Below are positions 4,665 to 7,955 of a stretch of DNA of 7,955 bases, piece by piece. The DNA is from an uncultured Clostridia bacterium (lineage in GTDB: Bacteria > Bacillota > Clostridia > Peptostreptococcales > Anaerovoracaceae), in the NCBI GenBank assembly GCA_934255435.1, contig CAKQNZ010000094.1:1-7955 (forward strand), in the 5' to 3' direction. How positions within the stretch are numbered: position 1 is the first letter of the stretch; every line of letters begins with the position of its first letter. Made by a program: the position numbers and the translations under genes. The notes under the pieces are model-generated. The model was not told the origin of the DNA. It saw only the letters and a list, made by a program, of their open reading frames with translations, and ran no database searches.

Positions 4665-5840
4665 ATGGGTAATATACTTTCAAAAATTTTCGTGAAGGAC
4701 TATGAGAACACGGGAAATCCTGTGGTCCGTGAGCGTTACGGCAAATTCGCAGGGGTGGTGGGTATAATCTCCAACCTGATGCTGTGCGCTGCCAAGATCC
4801 TTGCCGGTCTGTTCTCAGGCAGTATCGCCATCGTTGCCGACGGCGTCAACAACCTTGCCGATGCGTCTTCCTCCATCATGACTCTTGTGGGCTTCAGGCT
4901 GGCGTCATTGCCGGAGGATGAGGGGCACCCCTACGGCCACGCCCGGATAGAGTATCTTACAGGGCTTTTCATATCTATTTTCATCATGGTGATCGGCGCA
5001 CAGCTGCTGAAGACCTCCGCAGGCAAGATAATACATCCGGACCCGCTGGAATCAGGCTGGCTCACCGTCATCATCCTGATTGCAGCCATACTTGTGAAGC
5101 TGTGGCAGTCCATGTTCAATATCGGTATCGGTAAAAAGATAGACTCCGTCACGCTGATGGCTACCGGCACCGACAGCCGCAACGATGTGATAGCCACATC
5201 TGCTGTACTTGTCAGCGTCCTTATCGGAAAGTTCACAGGGGTGCAGACCGACGGATGGATGGGCTGCCTGGTGGCGCTTTTCATAATATGGTCGGGGATA
5301 CAACTGGTGAGGGAGACTTCCAGCCCGCTGCTGGGGGAGGCTCCCGACAGGCATCTTGTCGAGGCTATACGTGACACCATCGAGCGTGAGCCGGGAGTTC
5401 TGGGAGTACACGATCTGATGGTCCACAACTACGGTCCCGGAAAGATCTTTGCATCCATACACATCGAGGTGGATGCAGACGGCGACCTTCTCAAAAGCCA
5501 TGACATGATAGACAATATCGAGCGCATGGTCAAGAAGACGCTCCACATCGAGTTCGTGGCACACATGGACCCGGTAGTTACGAATGACCCTCTCATAGAA
5601 AAGCTCAAAGTCCTGCTGACAGAAACTTTCAGTGTGACGGAAGGAGTCGATACGGTACATGATCTGAGGATCGTGCCGGGACCGACCCACACTAATGTTA
5701 TATTCGACGTGGTGCTTTCCCCGTCATGCAAATACAAAGAAAGCACGCTACTGAACATGGCCAACGATGCCGTCAGGAGCGTAGACCCAAGCTACTTTGC
5801 AGTAGTGACATTCGATAAATCATACACGCCTCTTGACTGA
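4665..5840 (+). CDS. Cation diffusion facilitator (CDF) metal exporter
   Basis: 391 residues. CDF proteins are membrane dimers that export divalent metal ions in exchange for protons. Hydrophobic segments lie near 28-50, 52-80, 96-118, 130-150, 172-188 and 196-214. The transport site is readable: N62-x3-D66 in helix 2 (VADGVNNLADASSS) and D170-x3-D174 in helix 5 (TDSRNDVIATS), with the conserved GH-x3-H loop (H88, H92). In E. coli FieF the matching residues are D45, D49, H153 and D157, so the helix 5 His is Asp here; lack of His is a feature of Mn2+-type CDFs, so manganese is a plausible substrate, though not shown. A long cytoplasmic region (215-391) contains GVHDLMVHNYG (246-256), SIHIEVD (264-270) and VAHMDP (298-303), plus about 80 further residues, longer than FieF (300 residues). 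The start is ATG 4665. A terminator follows at 5850. The gene may be controlled by its structured leader. Confidence 0.93.
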   Translation: MGNILSKIFVKDYENTGNPVVRERYGKFAGVVGIISNLMLCAAKILAGLFSGSIAIVADGVNNLADASSSIMTLVGFRLASLPEDEGHPYGHARIEYLTGLFISIFIMVIGAQLLKTSAGKIIHPDPLESGWLTVIILIAAILVKLWQSMFNIGIGKKIDSVTLMATGTDSRNDVIATSAVLVSVLIGKFTGVQTDGWMGCLVALFIIWSGIQLVRETSSPLLGEAPDRHLVEAIRDTIEREPGVLGVHDLMVHNYGPGKIFASIHIEVDADGDLLKSHDMIDNIERMVKKTLHIEFVAHMDPVVTNDPLIEKLKVLLTETFSVTEGVDTVHDLRIVPGPTHTNVIFDVVLSPSCKYKESTLLNMANDAVRSVDPSYFAVVTFDKSYTPLD

Positions 5841-5849
5841 GGCTGCCGG

Positions 5850-5876
5850 AAAGAGCTGATGTTACAGCTCTTTTTT
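5850..5876 (+). terminator. Rho-independent terminator of the CDF gene
   Basis: 9-bp perfect stem AAAGAGCTG (5850-5858) with CAGCTCTTT (5865-5873), 6-base loop, T run to 5876, ten bases after the stop codon. Confidence 0.92.
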
Positions 5877-5905
5877 CGTGCCCGGATCGCCAGACCGGAT
5901 GCATC

Positions 5906-5940
5906 AAAACACCCCAGGTGCATCATATCCCCTGGGGTGT
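5906..5940 (-). terminator. Rho-independent terminator of the flavo-diiron/endonuclease IV operon
   Basis: Read on the minus strand: ACACCCCAGG (5940-5931), 12-base loop, CCTGGGGTGT (5918-5909), then TTTT (5909 region to 5906). The stem is a perfect 10 bp. It faces the CDF terminator about 30 bases away, as expected between convergent units. Confidence 0.85.
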
Positions 5941-5995
5941 CTGTATCTCTTTATATCGGTCCCGGTCCGGACCTTGTCATATGCTTCTGTGCAGC

Positions 5996-6021
5996 AGCCT
6001 GTCAGCGATCAGCTGCAGGCT
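5996..6021 (-). other. Strong hairpin directly after the endonuclease IV stop codon
   Basis: AGCCTG and CAGC (5996-6006, one bulged T) pair with GCTG and CAGGCT (6012-6021) around a 5-base loop, a 10-bp stem one base past the stop. No T run follows on either strand. A perfect GGTCCGGACC palindrome lies at 5964-5973. The hairpin may protect the 3' end of the message; this is inferred. Confidence 0.4.
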
Positions 6022-6022
6022 C

Positions 6023-6874
6023 TCACTCGCCACTGTATACTTTGCTGTAAGCATCACGCAGCACTGCGATCTCACGTGCATATCCGTCGAGCTCGTTTGG
6101 AGTTTCCAGTATACACGGGAGTCCTTTCAGCAGCGGATGCGTTATCACTTTCACGATGGTCTCAAGTCCCAGATGGCCTTCGCCGATTTTCGCATGCCTG
6201 TCCTTGTGTGAACCGCATGGGTTCATACTGTCGTTGATATGCAGCGCTTTCAGCCTGTCAAGTCCGATGATGTCATCGAACTCCTTCAGCACGCCGTCAA
6301 GATCGCCTGCGATATCATATCCGGCGTCGCTGACGTGGCATGTATCAAGGCACACGCCTGTCTTTTCGTCCAGCTCCACGCCATCTATGATATCTCTCAG
6401 TTCTTCGAACCTGCCGCCGATCTCGCTGCCTTTGCCTGACATGGTCTCCAGCAGTATCACGGTGCTCTGCTCCGGTGTGATTATCCTGTTCAGCAGATCG
6501 ACGATGAGCTCTATGCCTTTCTCTGTGCCCTGACCCACATGACTCCCCGGATGGAAGTTATAGTAGTTTCCGGGAATGTACTCCATCCTGCGCATATCGT
6601 CGGACATGGCTTCATATGCAAATGCTCTGACTCTGTCTGTGGCGGAGCATGGATTCAGCGTATATGGGGCGTGAGCCACCAGCTTCCCGAACCCGTTTCC
6701 CTCTGCCAGCACAAGGAAAGCTCTGACGTCCGCTTCATCTATAGGTTTCGCCTTGCCTCCTCTTGGGTTGCGGGTAAAGAACTGGAATGTGTTGGCTCCA
6801 ATGCTTATGGCGTCTCTGCCCATATTTTCGAATCCTTTCACCGAGGAAAGGTGACATCCTGTGTAAAGTGTCAT
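6023..6874 (-). CDS. nfo: Endonuclease IV (AP endonuclease, deoxyribonuclease IV)
   Basis: 283 residues, matching the family length (E. coli Nfo has 285). The enzyme cuts DNA 5' to abasic sites and removes blocked 3' ends in base excision repair, using a trinuclear zinc centre. All nine zinc ligands can be read: H68 (VAHAPY), H108 (NFHPGSH), E143 (LLETMSGKG), D177 and H180 ([13 protein letters not shown]), H212 (ALHINDS), D225 and H227 ([11 protein letters not shown]) and E257 (ILETPNE). They match E. coli H69, H109, E145, D179, H182, H216, D229, H231 and E261 in order. The ATG at 6872-6874 follows the stop of the flavo-diiron gene by a single base, without a strong ribosome site of its own, so translation is probably coupled. 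Together the two genes suggest a response to oxygen or NO damage. A terminator follows at 5940-5906. Confidence 0.96.
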   Translation of the reverse strand: MTLYTGCHLSSVKGFENMGRDAISIGANTFQFFTRNPRGGKAKPIDEADVRAFLVLAEGNGFGKLVAHAPYTLNPCSATDRVRAFAYEAMSDDMRRMEYIPGNYYNFHPGSHVGQGTEKGIELIVDLLNRIITPEQSTVILLETMSGKGSEIGGRFEELRDIIDGVELDEKTGVCLDTCHVSDAGYDIAGDLDGVLKEFDDIIGLDRLKALHINDSMNPCGSHKDRHAKIGEGHLGLETIVKVITHPLLKGLPCILETPNELDGYAREIAVLRDAYSKVYSGE

Positions 6875-6875
6875 C

Positions 6876-7955
6876 TTACTTTGCCAGTTCTGCTGCCAGC
6901 GCTTCTATCTGAGCGATGCTGGCATCGTTCAGTGCTGATGTCACTGTGACATTGTTTTCTGCGATAGTCACGTTCTTCAGCGATTCGAACTCAGCTTTCA
7001 TGAGCTTGTTTGCCATAGGAGCCCATGAACCGTTTTCGATGAAAGCAACTGTCCTGTTCTGGTAGTTTCTTTCTTTCAGCTCAGCGATGAAATTGCGCAT
7101 GAATGGGAAAAGCTCACCGTTGTATGTCAGCGAAGCCAGTACCAGCTTGTCGTATCTGAAAGCGTCTTCGACAGCTTCTGCCATGTCGCATCTTGCCAGG
7201 TCGTTGACAGCAGCTACGTTTGCGCCTTTCTTTTCCAGTTCTGCTGCCAGCAGTTCTGCAGCTTTCTTAGTGTTGCCGTATACTGATGCATAGCATATGC
7301 AGACGCCTTCTGATTCAGGCTTGTAGCTTGACCATGTGTCGTAAAGACCGATGTAGTATCCCAGATCTTCTGTAAGTACAGGTCCGTGGAGAGGACAGAT
7401 CTTCTGTATATCGAGAGCCGCTGCTTTTTTCAGCACGCCCTGTACCTGTGCGCCGTATTTGCCTACGATGCCGATGTAGTATCTTCTCGCTTCGCACGCC
7501 CAGTCTTCCTCCACATCGAGAGCTCCGAACTTGCCGAATCCGTCAGCTGAAAAAAGGATCTTTTCTGATGATTCGTATGTCATCATTACTTCCGGCCAGT
7601 GCACCATCGGTGCGAATACGAATGTGAGCTGATGTTTTCCAAGCTCCAGCGTTCCGCCGTTTTCCACTTCGAGAGTGTTTTTCATAGCCATTCCAGGGAA
7701 GAACTGGCCTATCATCTTGAAAGTCTTTTTGTTTCCTACGACTGTCACGTCGCCGTATTTTTCTACAAGAGCGCTGACTGACGCCGAGTGATCCGGCTCC
7801 ATGTGCTGCACTACCAGGTAGTCAGGCTTCCTGTCTCCGAGGGCTTCCTCCACGTTTGCCAGCCACTCTTCTGTCTTGCTCTGATCGACTGTGTCCATGA
7901 TGACTGTCTTGTCGTCCAGGATGACATATGAGTTGTACGCCATACCGTTCGGCAC
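6876..7955 (-). CDS. fprA: Flavo-diiron protein (oxygen/NO reductase), 5' end outside window
   Basis: 359 residues are visible; the frame stays open at the right edge. Full proteins of this type have about 400 residues, so some 30-40 are missing. The codon at 7955 is GTG, but it encodes the Val of the family pattern VP-x-G-x2-YNSY, so it is internal. The first domain is a metallo-beta-lactamase-like diiron module with all ligands (numbered within the visible part): H51-x-E53-x-D55-H56, H119 (MVHWPE), D138 (FSADGFG) and H190 (PLHGPVL). The second is a flavodoxin-like FMN domain from about 217, with phosphate loop YASVYGNT (222-229) and ENGSWAP (307-313). There is no rubredoxin or other C-terminal extension, so this is class A. 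Such cytoplasmic enzymes reduce O2 to water, or NO to N2O, with electrons usually from rubredoxin, and protect anaerobes. The gene lies one base upstream of nfo. Confidence 0.95.
   Translation of the reverse strand: MPNGMAYNSYVILDDKTVIMDTVDQSKTEEWLANVEEALGDRKPDYLVVQHMEPDHSASVSALVEKYGDVTVVGNKKTFKMIGQFFPGMAMKNTLEVENGGTLELGKHQLTFVFAPMVHWPEVMMTYESSEKILFSADGFGKFGALDVEEDWACEARRYYIGIVGKYGAQVQGVLKKAAALDIQKICPLHGPVLTEDLGYYIGLYDTWSSYKPESEGVCICYASVYGNTKKAAELLAAELEKKGANVAAVNDLARCDMAEAVEDAFRYDKLVLASLTYNGELFPFMRNFIAELKERNYQNRTVAFIENGSWAPMANKLMKAEFESLKNVTIAENNVTVTSALNDASIAQIEALAAELAK

Noticed and set aside
4387..4683. Minus-strand open frames over the TSCPD end and CDF leader
   Set aside because: Antisense shadow frames without start signals or recognisable domains.
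4931..5764. Several minus-strand open frames inside the CDF gene
   Set aside because: They mirror the CDF coding frame; the plus frame has all transport motifs.
1..7955. CRISPR arrays, insertion sequences, phage genes, tRNA or rRNA genes
   Set aside because: Looked for on both strands; no repeat-spacer pattern, transposase motif, cloverleaf or rRNA-like sequence was found.

Overview
The window looks like chromosomal DNA from an anaerobic, low-to-moderate GC Gram-positive bacterium, most likely a member of Clostridia. The reasons are a YerB-type DUF3048 lipoprotein/anchor gene, a TIGR03905-type TSCPD mini-protein, a flavo-diiron oxygen/NO reductase, strong AGGAGG ribosome binding sites, use of TTG and GTG starts, and ArgR- and CodY-like operator sequences. 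No tool could be run, so family names rest on motifs read by eye.

Layout, left to right. Positions 1-368 (+) hold the 3' end of a gene whose visible part resembles the cytoplasmic C-terminal domain of a COG3965-type cation diffusion facilitator (CDF), with an unusual Lys-rich tail. Its stop codon lies in the loop of a terminator that can also serve the convergent operon. Positions 511-2910 (-) hold a complete polar amino acid ABC importer in the order lipoprotein, permease, ATPase. Its promoter (2958-2986) is overlapped by two ARG-box-like sites and preceded by a CodY-like box. A 236-base gap between lipoprotein and permease contains mutually exclusive RNA helices that could set the ratio of binding protein to membrane components. 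Positions 3051-4112 (-) encode a membrane-anchored DUF3048 protein with its own promoter.

From 4238 (+) an 82-residue four-cysteine TSCPD protein is followed, after a structured 178-base gap, by a full-length CDF metal exporter (4665-5840). The leader of the CDF gene has features reminiscent of the NiCo (czcD) riboswitch class but is not a clean match. Back-to-back terminators (5850-5876 and 5906-5940) separate this unit from a minus-strand operon: a flavo-diiron protein (runs off the right edge) and endonuclease IV, one base apart. That pair joins oxygen/NO removal to repair of oxidised DNA.

There is no mobile element, CRISPR array, rRNA or tRNA. Most of the window is ordinary core genome; the points of interest are regulatory: the ArgR/CodY-like region, the intercistronic switch-like RNA, and the CDF leader. 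Themes shared by the genes are amino acid uptake, metal export and oxygen defence.
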